From: an uncultured Bacillota bacterium
GTDB lineage: Bacteria > Bacillota_I > Bacilli_A > RFN20 > CAG-826
Assembly: GCA_946612055.1 (NCBI GenBank)
Contig: CAMOEH010000107.1
Span: 1-14,289 of the forward strand
Direction: 5' to 3'
Length of the DNA stretch: 14,289 bases
This document shows positions 6,951 to 14,289 of this stretch, in pieces (position 1 is the stretch's first letter; the number at the start of each line of letters is the position of its first letter). The position numbers were made by a program, and so were the translations under genes. The notes under the pieces are model-generated. The model had not been told where the DNA came from and searched no databases. It was given only the letters and a program-made list of their open reading frames with translations.

Positions 6951-8694
6951 TGGCTTGCCCTCCTTTGTATTCGGCTTTGAGCTCTCCGTTAGGTTCGTAA
7001 TAAACGGAAGAGAGAATATCCGTATGTCCTTTGAAGGAATACGTGAATTGATTTTGGATGTTATAAAGCTCGCCCGAAGTCGTGCAGACATAGTTGACAT
7101 AGACTTGCTGATTGAGCTCATCAAAGTTCAACAAAGCAACCAAAGAAGCAGCGCCTCCATACAAGATGCCTTGGGCGTCGATGAGCATGCAGGTGATCGT
7201 GTTGCCATAATCACCGACGTCAGTGCGAACGACGATGTCGTCATAAGGAACGTGGCCGTTGAAAACCATGAAGACGTTTTTGTGCTTGCGAATGACCTGG
7301 TTCCACATGTCATCGGCGTCAACGATGTTGTTGTAATTAGCAAAGCCGCAGGAGGTGGCTCGAGCCGGCTTCCCGCCAGCAAGGCGCTCCCCGTCTCCGC
7401 CAATATAGGCGTGGGTATAGACAATAACGCGGTGATCTTGGAAGCGAGGCTCGCTTAAGACCCCGTCGGCCCAGGAAAGCACTTCGGGTGTAGAGCCAAA
7501 TTCCATGGAAATAACGAGGTATTTGACTCCCGTGGTTTCAAAGGTGTAGTAGGCGTTTTGCGTTTGCCCTTCTTCATATAGCCCGCCAAACCATGAGAAA
7601 GAAGAAATCTCTTCCGCGGTGAAATAACGGTTGTAATTAGTTAAAGCCCGGGATTTGGAGCAATTGTCATCATAATCATGGTTGCCAGGGGTCGTAACCC
7701 AACGCACGCCTGCCTCGGTTAAGTTGTTAAAGACGTTTTTGATTGCAGGAAGCTCGAAATCCCATTGCAGCGATCCATCAGCGTTATCGCCAACGCAGAT
7801 TGCCATCTCGATGTTGTAATCATCTTTCTTGGAGATGATGTAATCGCTGATGGTCGCAAGGTTGGCTTGGAGCCAGTGGGTCATAATCTGCGGATCGGGA
7901 ATGATAAATAGACCGTAGTCTTGGGGTGCATAAAGATCATCGCGATAGAAATAATCGTTGCTACGGATTGTGGCATTGTTTTCATAGCGCGATTTGTCGG
8001 TAGCACCTTGGCAATTGAATGAGAAATCAGCACTGAAAAGCAGGTCTTCGCGTGTTGTTCCGGTGATTTCGTCTTCTTTGCGGTAATCTCGGGCAATTTC
8101 TGAGGAAGTTAAAGAGGAATGGTATGCGGCAACACTAGCGATTTCGCCTTTGAACGCTTTTTTATGGTCGTGCCAATTGGACCAATCACCGCCAACAATG
8201 AAACGGAAATCGCTAATGGCGTCAGTGGTCGATTTGTTTTGTTCTTCTTGAAGCGCTCCATTGATATAGAGACGGAAAGAAGAGGAAGAAGGATTACGAA
8301 CAACGGCCACGTGCGTCCATTTTTCAACGGGGATGGCATAGGTAGCAAAGGTCAAATTGGCTTGTCCCCGATTCCATTGAAGGGTGATTTGACGGTTTGT
8401 ATTCACCTCAAGGCGAACAGGGTTATAGTTGTAATATTCGTAATTGCTGAAGATGATGCCGCCGGGTTCGTCTTTGCTCAAAGGCCCCATTCTCACCCAA
8501 GCTTCGATCGTGTTAGGAGAGGAACGGAATTTCTTCTCTAATTCGTAGGTATAAACGCCGCTAGTGAAATCCGCGCCAATATAATTCTCGTCCACGACGG
8601 GATTATCTTCGGCTTTGATCTCTGCTTTCATCGGAAGCGAGCAAGAAGAAAGCAACATTAACGGCAACAAAGAAATTAGAATCGTTTTCTTCAT
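6943..8694 (-). CDS. LamG-calcineurin-like metallophosphatase lipoprotein
   Basis: A 583-residue surface lipoprotein (signal peptide MKKTILISLLPLMLL, lipobox S-S-C, Cys 18). Residues about 40-215 form a concanavalin A/LamG-type lectin domain (T-I-E-A-W-V, W-T-H-V-A-V-V, L-Y-I-N-G, and a G-E-I-A-S-V-A-A-Y closing strand). Residues about 260-520 form a calcineurin-like phosphoesterase domain with D267 (P-D-P-Q), D303 (G-D-N-A-D), N338/H339/D340 (G-N-H-D), H428 (Y-T-H-A) and H481 (N-G-H-V-P). Two usual metal-ligand histidines are replaced: motif I is D-x-Q (Q269) and motif V is G-H-V-P (P483). I recall similar replacements in LamG-linked relatives, so this may be a subfamily trait rather than decay. 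It presumably hydrolyses a phosphomono- or diester outside the membrane; substrate unknown. AGGAGG at 8701-8706 lies inside the 3' end of the GH3 gene; start and upstream stop overlap as ATGA. Confidence 0.88.
   Translation of the reverse strand: MKKTILISLLPLMLLSSCSLPMKAEIKAEDNPVVDENYIGADFTSGVYTYELEKKFRSSPNTIEAWVRMGPLSKDEPGGIIFSNYEYYNYNPVRLEVNTNRQITLQWNRGQANLTFATYAIPVEKWTHVAVVRNPSSSSFRLYINGALQEEQNKSTTDAISDFRFIVGGDWSNWHDHKKAFKGEIASVAAYHSSLTSSEIARDYRKEDEITGTTREDLLFSADFSFNCQGATDKSRYENNATIRSNDYFYRDDLYAPQDYGLFIIPDPQIMTHWLQANLATISDYIISKKDDYNIEMAICVGDNADGSLQWDFELPAIKNVFNNLTEAGVRWVTTPGNHDYDDNCSKSRALTNYNRYFTAEEISSFSWFGGLYEEGQTQNAYYTFETTGVKYLVISMEFGSTPEVLSWADGVLSEPRFQDHRVIVYTHAYIGGDGERLAGGKPARATSCGFANYNNIVDADDMWNQVIRKHKNVFMVFNGHVPYDDIVVRTDVGDYGNTITCMLIDAQGILYGGAASLVALLNFDELNQQVYVNYVCTTSGELYNIQNQFTYSFKGHTDILSSVYYEPNGELKAEYKGGQAND
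6959..6964 (-). promoter_or_regulatory. Ribosome binding site of the CBM9-like lipoprotein gene
   Basis: AGGAGG, 8 bases before the ATG at 6950, is encoded by the C-terminal Lys-Gly-Gly codons of the LamG-phosphatase gene. It decides the start against an upstream in-frame ATG at 7124 that lacks a signal peptide at its N-terminus. Confidence 0.75.
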
Positions 8695-10919
8695 AATGCC
8701 CCTCCTTCTTTTTGATTCAAAAGGCCAATTAATTCCTCCATCTCTTCGAAGGAAATTTTTAAATCCTCGTCCCCAATCAAAACGCGCAGAGCTTTTTCAT
8801 TGATCCAAGGGAAACGAGATTCGAAGTCAGCGACATCGATTCCTTTAGAAGCAGCAAATTGATAAAAGACTTTGTTTCCGCGTAAAACGGATGCGGGCGA
8901 ATTCAAACTGATTTGAGTCGGATAAGGAAGCGATTTTAAAGCAACGGGCTCTTTCTTTTCTTGGAAGGGCACTCCTTCTAAAGAAAGGGAAAGGACTTCG
9001 ATGACGTCGTGGACGTTCTTAGCTATATAGAATTGATATTCGCCTTCTTCTAATTGGAAGCTATCGCTTTCTTCTTGATAACTCTTTAACGCGGAAAGCG
9101 AAATCTCCACACAGCATTCTTTTTCCGACTTCGCGGGTACGAAGATCTTCTTAAAGCCCTTCAATTCTTTCTTGGGGCGGTAAATCGATGATCTTTCTTT
9201 TCCAACATAGATTTGGATGACATCTTCCCCGTCTCTAGCAGAATCGTTAGAAACCGTTACATAAACGCGGATGACATCTTCATCTCGTTTTAGATGAATA
9301 TTTCGATAAGAGAAAGACGAATAACTTAGGCCAAAGCCAAAGGGCAACGTAACCCCATCATCATGGAGATCATAATATCGATAACCAACATAGATATCGT
9401 CGGTATAAAGGGTCTGATAGACGTCCTTTTTAAGATGCTCAGCATTATGGGGGTTGGCTAAGATGGAAGAAATCCAAGTTTCTGGTAAACGTCCGCTTGG
9501 ATTATGGATGCCATAGATATTACGGAATAAGGCTTCTGCTTGTCCTTCTCCAGCTAGATAAGTGATCACCATGGCCTTAGAAGCCCCGATGATATCTTTG
9601 ATATCAACAACGCTTCCCGTCGTGAGGATAACGCCAAAAACCTTGAAGACCTCCCCTGCCAAGTCGATCATTTCTTTTTGAGCCGAGCTCAACGAAATGG
9701 TGGAACGATCAAATCCTTCGGATTCGTCGAATTGATATTGGCCGAGGAAGAGGAGAACTTTATCAAATTTGCCTTGATAGGCAAGAAGGTCTTCTTTGGT
9801 GATTTGAAGCCCATTTTCGTTGAAGCATTCCAGGAATTCGTAATGGAATCCTCCGCGATTTAAAGCATCGAGGAACGTATCCTTTTGATAAGCATTAACA
9901 AACCCGGATCCGTTGCCAACGAAGCGAGAATGGTTAGCAAAATAACCAAGAACAAGAACTTTGTCTTCTTTTCGTAACGGCAAATAATGGTCTTCGTTTT
10001 TCACCAAAACCATGGTTTGTTCGGCTAAAGAAACCGCCTTGGAATGGAGGGCATTCAAATCGAGATCTTCTTTACGCTTGCTTCCTTTGAACTTTTTGAT
10101 GGATGCGTAAAGGACATCGTCGTCATGACGGAGATCTTCGTCATCAAAAGTCTTTTGATAGCCGCGATCGATATATTCATTCGACATCTTGGTTTTTGGC
10201 ATTTCCAGGCTAATACCGTTCTTCAAGGCTTTGCCTTTATCGGAGATGCCACACCAATCCGACATGATGAGGCCGGAGAAACCAAATTCTCCCCTTAATT
10301 TCTTTTGAATCAAATAAGGAGATTCATTCACGTATTCGCCATTGACGCGGTTATAAGAAGTCATGATGGCCGTCGGCTTAGAACGCTGCAAAGCAATTTG
10401 GAAGGAGCGGAGATAAATCTCATTCAAAGCCCGTTTGGAGACGATGCTTGAATTGATGGTCCTCGCGAATTCTTGGGAGTTGCAGGCATAATGCTTTAAG
10501 CACGCCCCTACTCCGTGTTCTTCTAAGCCATTGACATAAGAGGCAGCCAAAACGCCGGTTAAGAAAGGATCTTCGGAGAAATATTCAAAATTCCGTCCGC
10601 ACAAAACATATTTTTTGATGTTGATGCCAGGGGCTAACAAGATGTTGGCTCCATGGGCAAGGCATTCTTGAGCAATTGAGGAAGAAGAACCATAAGCGAC
10701 ATCAGGATCAAAAGAAGCAGCCAGTGCACTAGGCGTAGGCAAGCACACCGTTTGGATCAAATCTTGTTGATGAGTGAAATCGTTATCCTTGGGTTTGCGG
10801 AGGCCACTAGGACCATCGTTTAAAACCACAAGGTTGTCCTTGTCTTGGAAAGAAGCAATCTCCCAAGCGGAGAGCCCAGTCAAATAACGATATCGTTCAT
10901 AACGCTCTTCTTTGTCCAT
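8691..10919 (-). CDS. GH3 family beta-glycosidase, cytoplasmic
   Basis: A 742-residue glycoside hydrolase family 3 enzyme, of the type usually annotated beta-glucosidase/beta-xylosidase, removing terminal beta-linked sugars with retention. The TIM-barrel domain shows L-N-D-G-P-S-G-L-R-K near the N-terminus, G-R-N-F-E-Y-F-S-E-D-P, K-H-Y-A-C-N-S-Q-E and the nucleophile D221 in M-S-D-W-C-G. The alpha/beta sandwich carries the likely acid/base E401 in D-E-S-E-G-F-D-R. The F-G-F-G-L-S-Y-S-S-F signature leads into a fibronectin-III-like domain (about 530-655). A further tail of about 85 residues, probably helical, follows and matches nothing I recognise. There is no signal peptide, so it acts on imported oligosaccharides. 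The start at 10919 is chosen over an upstream in-frame ATG at 11042, because AGGAGG lies 4 bases before it and the longer form would run deep into the esterase gene. It lies 13 bases after the esterase stop and overlaps the next gene as ATGA. Confidence 0.94.
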   Translation of the reverse strand: MDKEERYERYRYLTGLSAWEIASFQDKDNLVVLNDGPSGLRKPKDNDFTHQQDLIQTVCLPTPSALAASFDPDVAYGSSSSIAQECLAHGANILLAPGINIKKYVLCGRNFEYFSEDPFLTGVLAASYVNGLEEHGVGACLKHYACNSQEFARTINSSIVSKRALNEIYLRSFQIALQRSKPTAIMTSYNRVNGEYVNESPYLIQKKLRGEFGFSGLIMSDWCGISDKGKALKNGISLEMPKTKMSNEYIDRGYQKTFDDEDLRHDDDVLYASIKKFKGSKRKEDLDLNALHSKAVSLAEQTMVLVKNEDHYLPLRKEDKVLVLGYFANHSRFVGNGSGFVNAYQKDTFLDALNRGGFHYEFLECFNENGLQITKEDLLAYQGKFDKVLLFLGQYQFDESEGFDRSTISLSSAQKEMIDLAGEVFKVFGVILTTGSVVDIKDIIGASKAMVITYLAGEGQAEALFRNIYGIHNPSGRLPETWISSILANPHNAEHLKKDVYQTLYTDDIYVGYRYYDLHDDGVTLPFGFGLSYSSFSYRNIHLKRDEDVIRVYVTVSNDSARDGEDVIQIYVGKERSSIYRPKKELKGFKKIFVPAKSEKECCVEISLSALKSYQEESDSFQLEEGEYQFYIAKNVHDVIEVLSLSLEGVPFQEKKEPVALKSLPYPTQISLNSPASVLRGNKVFYQFAASKGIDVADFESRFPWINEKALRVLIGDEDLKISFEEMEELIGLLNQKEGGAL
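8701..8706 (-). promoter_or_regulatory. Ribosome binding site of the LamG-phosphatase gene, inside GH3 codons
   Basis: AGGAGG, 6 bases before the ATG at 8694, is encoded by the last sense codons of the GH3 gene (Lys-Glu-Gly-Gly-Ala-Leu). Together with the ATGA stop/start overlap this suggests translational coupling. Confidence 0.75.
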
Positions 10920-10923
10920 AGCC

Positions 10924-10929
10924 CCTCCT
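10924..10929 (-). promoter_or_regulatory. Ribosome binding site of the GH3 gene
   Basis: AGGAGG within AAGGAGGGG on the minus strand, 4 bases before the ATG at 10919. It sits in the 13-base gap after the esterase stop and argues against the longer in-frame ORF that starts at 11042. Confidence 0.8.
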
Positions 10930-10932
10930 TTC

Positions 10933-12696
10933 TTATGCAAGATCCTCCAAGCCGAAATAAAGCTCAGGCTGGTTTTCCAAATGGTCGCCAATAGCAGAGC
11001 CGCCTTTATAGGCATAATTAACGGAGGAATTTCTAACCCCATCCGTCATGGAGATATCATCGTAGGCAAACATCAGTTTGATGGCAGAAGGATCGACGAT
11101 TCCCAAATCTTCAAAAGATAGGTAAAGTTCGGCAATTAGATTGGATGAGCCTTTGCCGTCGTTAACGATGCCGTTGGTTTTGACTCCATATAAGGCATCA
11201 TCCATCTTTTTGCGGTAGACGAGGTTATTACGGAGAAGTTCGTTGTCCGCGCTATCTAACGTGGTTCCTTCAGGATAAACGCGAAGGAGGCTAGCGGAAG
11301 ATAAGGCAATCGTTTTGTAGCCTTCTCCTGTCGAAAGATAGACACGGATGTCGTCGTTATTGCCTTTTTGGCCCATGTCGCCACTATGCCAATTCTCGCC
11401 ATCGGTATAGATGTCTTCGTCTTTGATATCAAAGCCGAAATAGATGCCTTCTTCATTATGACGGACGTAGATGTTGCCATTGCCCTCAAAGAAGGATAAA
11501 GGCGTCTCCCCTTTGTATTCACTTAGATTCTTATCGACATAGGAAACATTGTTTTTGACGTTAACCGAAATGGGATATTGATTATTTTTGCCAACAGGGG
11601 TCGCGGAAATCGTTTGTTCCCCTAATTGGTTTTCGTTATAGGACGAATAATTGACTTTCACGTATCCGTCTTTGCCGTTAGTGAAATCAGCTTCAACATA
11701 AGTTGGAAGTTCAACTTTCGCGCCAAAAGGAACATCGAAAGAATCCACATCAAGGTGATCGATTTGGCGAACATCGTTTTTGCCACCTAGAAGCTCTGCC
11801 ACAATACGTTGGCCAAGGATATCATTGCTTTCCGCGTTGAAATGCCATGGCTCAAAGGTGTTGGTATATAAATCGCTAGTCGAAATAAAGGAGGCGTGTG
11901 CGGAAGAGCCGGCTTTTTGCTGCGCTTCTCTCAATTTATTTGCATACATCGCACTATTGGTGAGCGCTTCGGTAACGACGACCGGAAGATTGCTATTGCC
12001 AGCATAGGAGCGGAAATCATCAACGAAATGAACTAATGCTTTCTCATAGATCTCCATATTGGGAGCGAATTTGGCATCTTGTTCCCCATGGACAAAGGCT
12101 AGTCCATCGATGACGGAACGATATCCATAATCGGAGAGCATAGAAACCGTGTTATCAATAAGCTCATAGAGATTGTGAGTTAAAGGACCCGTGCCTTCGT
12201 TTTGCTGTGAAAGATCAAGAGAAGATGCAATCTCGGGATCGGAAACGGAGGAAGCAGAATACCAATGGTTCAAGAGCGTGGATCCGCTAGCCGTATATTT
12301 GACGATGACCGATTTATAGAGGGCATTTCCTTTGGGATAGAAGCTTTCTAATGTCTTCCCCATGCCGATTTCTGGCCCACATTCGCTTGGATAATCGCCA
12401 AAGCCAGGACCAAGAGGGTTAATGACCACATCATCGGAAATGGAGGTAGGGATGTTATCAAGTCGATCCATGGTCAAGCCATCGGCAATGATATCGACGT
12501 CTTCGTTTTCTTGACGGTCATCGTCATTTAGATCCGCGACCAAAGCCTTTCCTCTAGCCCCGGATTGCCCAGCAAGGATAATGAGGTGGACGGTATCTTC
12601 CTCCGAATAACTGGTGCTCGTAGATTCTTTGTTGCCGCAAGAGAAAAGAGTCGGAAGAAGAAGAGCAGACGATAGAAGCAAGATGTTCTTTTTCAT
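10933..12696 (-). CDS. SASA/CE6-type carbohydrate esterase lipoprotein
   Basis: A 587-residue surface lipoprotein (signal peptide MKKNILLLSSALLLP, lipobox L-F-S-C, Cys 20). Residues about 35-310 match the SASA family (sialate O-acetylesterase/acetyl xylan esterase CE6, SGNH-type fold): nucleophile S45 in L-A-G-Q-S-G-A-R-G, G-P-E-I-G-M-G, the V-H-G-E-Q-D-A block corresponding to the usual Q-G-E-x-D, and H285 in E-P-W-H-F. The Asp expected three residues before the catalytic His (DxxH) is Glu282. Residues about 315-385 look like a Big_4-type Ig-like domain (V-P-F-G-A-K-V-E-L-P). Residues about 385-587 look like a CBM9-like domain (F-G-F-D-I-K-D-E-D-I-Y). It likely removes O-acetyl groups from a polysaccharide at the cell surface. 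The start at 12696 gives the signal peptide; an upstream in-frame ATG at 12756 lies inside the GH43 gene. It starts 2 bases after the GH43 stop, so translation is probably coupled. Acetyl xylan versus sialate substrate cannot be resolved. Confidence 0.86.
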   Translation of the reverse strand: MKKNILLLSSALLLPTLFSCGNKESTSTSYSEEDTVHLIILAGQSGARGKALVADLNDDDRQENEDVDIIADGLTMDRLDNIPTSISDDVVINPLGPGFGDYPSECGPEIGMGKTLESFYPKGNALYKSVIVKYTASGSTLLNHWYSASSVSDPEIASSLDLSQQNEGTGPLTHNLYELIDNTVSMLSDYGYRSVIDGLAFVHGEQDAKFAPNMEIYEKALVHFVDDFRSYAGNSNLPVVVTEALTNSAMYANKLREAQQKAGSSAHASFISTSDLYTNTFEPWHFNAESNDILGQRIVAELLGGKNDVRQIDHLDVDSFDVPFGAKVELPTYVEADFTNGKDGYVKVNYSSYNENQLGEQTISATPVGKNNQYPISVNVKNNVSYVDKNLSEYKGETPLSFFEGNGNIYVRHNEEGIYFGFDIKDEDIYTDGENWHSGDMGQKGNNDDIRVYLSTGEGYKTIALSSASLLRVYPEGTTLDSADNELLRNNLVYRKKMDDALYGVKTNGIVNDGKGSSNLIAELYLSFEDLGIVDPSAIKLMFAYDDISMTDGVRNSSVNYAYKGGSAIGDHLENQPELYFGLEDLA

Positions 12697-12698
12697 AA

Positions 12699-14289
12699 CT
12701 ATTTTCCCAATATGGCGATCTCGTTGATCTGACCACCCTCGAACAAATCGAAGCAAAAGGTGACTTTTTTAGCTTTAAATGGCTTGGTGATATCGACCGT
12801 AATTGCGCTATGAGGGAAGATGAATTCCGTCTCTTCGTTTAAATAGCTCGCGAAAGAGAATTGCGGGTAGGTAACCGCGTTCCCGCTTTGGAAATCCACG
12901 TATTTCCCCCCGCCGATCGCGTGATCGTAATAAGAGCTGTTATAGATAGCAAAACCACCGATTTCGTATTCTTTATCGAAGGTCATTTCGATATAGGAAT
13001 AACCTTTGCCAAGCCCTACTTCTTGGCTTTCGTGCTCCAAGTTATAGCTGCGAACGTCATAAAGATCATTCACGGCTTTCACGTTTGTGACATTTTTCGA
13101 AACGACGGTTGCGTTTTCCGCGATGTTCTTATAGCCAGAAATCGCTTCGGGCAAACGCTGGATGGAATAAGTTGGCCCAACGGCAAAGGGGACGCCATCC
13201 TCATCGAAATTAAGGTAATCGAAAGCAAAATAACGAGGCGTCCATTTCATTTCGTTATTCCAGTTACGGTTTTGATGGGCATGATAGCCAATCATCCATT
13301 GGTCGCCACAACGGAAGAAGCAATGATGGCCAGTCCCGGAAGCAAATCCGCTCCACTGCTGATAGAGATCGGAATCGCTAGAAGAAGGACCAGGATAGCC
13401 AAGCAATAAATTGGTCCAGCTTTCGCCACGGACATAGGGCTTCTCAAATTCGCCTAAGGGAGAATTGCCGATGGCGTAGCATACGTCATAATATTTGTTC
13501 CAGCATCCGTTGACGGAATAGGTCAAATAATATTTGCCTTTGTTTTTGATCATGAACGGCCCTTCGGTAATGGGATGGGAGCCGCGAAGCCTTTCCCACG
13601 TCAATGGGAAATCGATGTTGTCCGAGGTGGAAATCGCCCCTGGTTCGACAAGGACTTTATAAGTAGACATGTCAATCTGATAAGGATTGATCATTCTGGC
13701 CCCGACGATGTAATGGGAACTAAGGCCGGTAACGCTGTAATAGATGTAGCGTTCTCCATCATCGTCAGTAAAGACGGTGGCGTCTAGAACGTTATAGTTG
13801 GGGTTAAAATCGGTGAAAACAGGCGCATCAATTCCATTGACTGCATCATTGACCAAAGGTTCATAGGGGCCTTCGATCGAGGTGGAGATGGCTACGCTAT
13901 TGCGGCGGATGTTGTTTTCATCCAAGGCGCTGTAATACATGTAATAGACGCCGTCGAATAAATAGATTTCCGGAGCATAGACCTTTGGAGCAGTGTCGTT
14001 TTCCCAGCCATCAAAATTCAAAGGCTGGAAAATCGATGTATGGAGTCGATAAGTGGTGAAATCTTCCGTGACATACATATCCACTTCGGTGCTGCTTCTA
14101 TCGCTAGTCCCGACGATGTAATAACGATTGTTTTCAGTAAAAACGAAGGGGTCGGGAAGAGGAACGTCTTTAAGTTCGTTGACATACCATTTCGATTTGT
14201 CATAGGAAAGTTTTCCATCTTCATAAGTGGTCGAATGGTCAATATAATCAACCCCTTCAACGAGTTTGGAATCAACGTTCGGGCTAAAA
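12699..14289 (-). CDS. GH43 family glycosidase with C-terminal F5/8-like domain (5' end off window)
   Basis: A glycoside hydrolase family 43 enzyme (inverting; typically beta-xylosidase, alpha-L-arabinofuranosidase or arabinanase), with 529 codons visible and the frame open at the right edge. The five-bladed propeller catalytic residues are all present: the base Asp in L-P-D-P-F-V-F (codon 14151-14153), the pKa-modulating Asp in N-V-L-D-A-T-V-F (13782-13784) and the acid Glu in I-T-E-G-P-F (13563-13565). Family signatures A-P-E-I-Y-L-F, D-D-D-G-E-R-Y-I-Y-Y and G-K-Y-Y-L-T-Y-S are also seen. The base lies upstream of the first in-window candidate start (GTG at 14084), so that start would remove it and the true start must be further right, outside the window. 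The last 140 residues or so form an F5/8-type (CBM32-like) galactose-binding domain ending G-Q-I-N-E-I-A-I-L-G-K. Export is probable for this architecture, but the N-terminus is not visible. First visible gene of the cluster. Confidence 0.93.
   Translation of the reverse strand, partial: FSPNVDSKLVEGVDYIDHSTTYEDGKLSYDKSKWYVNELKDVPLPDPFVFTENNRYYIVGTSDRSSTEVDMYVTEDFTTYRLHTSIFQPLNFDGWENDTAPKVYAPEIYLFDGVYYMYYSALDENNIRRNSVAISTSIEGPYEPLVNDAVNGIDAPVFTDFNPNYNVLDATVFTDDDGERYIYYSVTGLSSHYIVGARMINPYQIDMSTYKVLVEPGAISTSDNIDFPLTWERLRGSHPITEGPFMIKNKGKYYLTYSVNGCWNKYYDVCYAIGNSPLGEFEKPYVRGESWTNLLLGYPGPSSSDSDLYQQWSGFASGTGHHCFFRCGDQWMIGYHAHQNRNWNNEMKWTPRYFAFDYLNFDEDGVPFAVGPTYSIQRLPEAISGYKNIAENATVVSKNVTNVKAVNDLYDVRSYNLEHESQEVGLGKGYSYIEMTFDKEYEIGGFAIYNSSYYDHAIGGGKYVDFQSGNAVTYPQFSFASYLNEETEFIFPHSAITVDITKPFKAKKVTFCFDLFEGGQINEIAILGK

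Noticed and set aside
6951..7124. 58-residue N-terminal extension of the CBM9-like lipoprotein
   Set aside because: It overlaps the phosphatase gene, buries the signal peptide internally, and the AGGAGG site points to 6950.
6901..7458. 185-codon plus-strand open frame opposite the phosphatase and CBM9-like genes
   Set aside because: Antisense shadow spanning two well-supported genes; composition only.
8691..8694. Recoded TGA (Mollicutes-type code)
   Set aside because: TGA at the end of GH3 sits in an ATGA overlap with the next gene, and Trp is TGG wherever I read it, so TGA is a real stop.
10920..11042. 41-residue N-terminal extension of the GH3 enzyme
   Set aside because: It lies inside the esterase gene; the strong ribosome binding site and family alignment favour 10919.
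12697..12756. 20-residue N-terminal extension of the esterase
   Set aside because: It overlaps the GH43 C-terminus and hides the lipoprotein signal peptide that starts at 12696.

Overview
The window is a single-direction stretch of accessory, glycan-processing genes, all on the minus strand, so it reads right to left. The lineage is most likely a gut-associated member of the Bacillota. This rests on strong AGGAGG-type ribosome binding sites, short lipoprotein signal peptides with an X-X-S-C lipobox, Cys/His modules (H-W ... C-x2-C-G) like those on many Bacillota exported proteins, and GLUG-repeat surface proteins. TGA serves as a stop and every Trp I read is TGG, so the code is standard. I cannot place the lineage more finely; an uncultured Bacilli group (RF39/RFN20-like) or Erysipelotrichia is a guess.

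The right three quarters (4091 to the right edge) is a tight six-gene cluster with junctions from an 8-base overlap to a 13-base gap, very likely one operon. In order of transcription it holds: (1) a GH43 glycosidase with a C-terminal galactose-binding-like domain, its 5' end off the right edge; (2) a lipoprotein SASA/CE6-type carbohydrate esterase with Ig-like and CBM9-like domains; (3) a cytoplasmic GH3 beta-glycosidase; (4) a lipoprotein pairing a LamG lectin-like domain with a calcineurin-like metallophosphatase domain; (5) a lipoprotein with two InlB-type repeats and a CBM9-like domain and no enzyme; (6) a cytoplasmic GH2 glycosidase. The simplest model is that lipoproteins on the outer face bind, deacylate and trim a decorated polysaccharide, and GH3 and GH2 finish imported oligosaccharides inside. 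The substrate is not determined; acetylated, arabinose- or xylose-decorated plant hemicellulose is the usual setting for GH43 + CE6 + GH3 + GH2. No transporter, regulator or SusC/D-like protein lies in the window.

The left quarter holds two exported surface proteins: a 999-residue secreted GLUG-repeat protein with a large internal duplication (979-3978), and a lipoprotein made of tandem Cys/His modules that runs off the left edge (<1-851). They share one mini-domain with identical ligand spacing (H-x12-C-x4-H-x5-C-x2-C), linking them as a pair. The 112-base gap before the GLUG gene holds a possible leader ORF. The 127-base gap before the last gene holds several inverted repeats, two of them mutually exclusive. 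No RNA genes, mobile elements or CRISPR arrays were seen.
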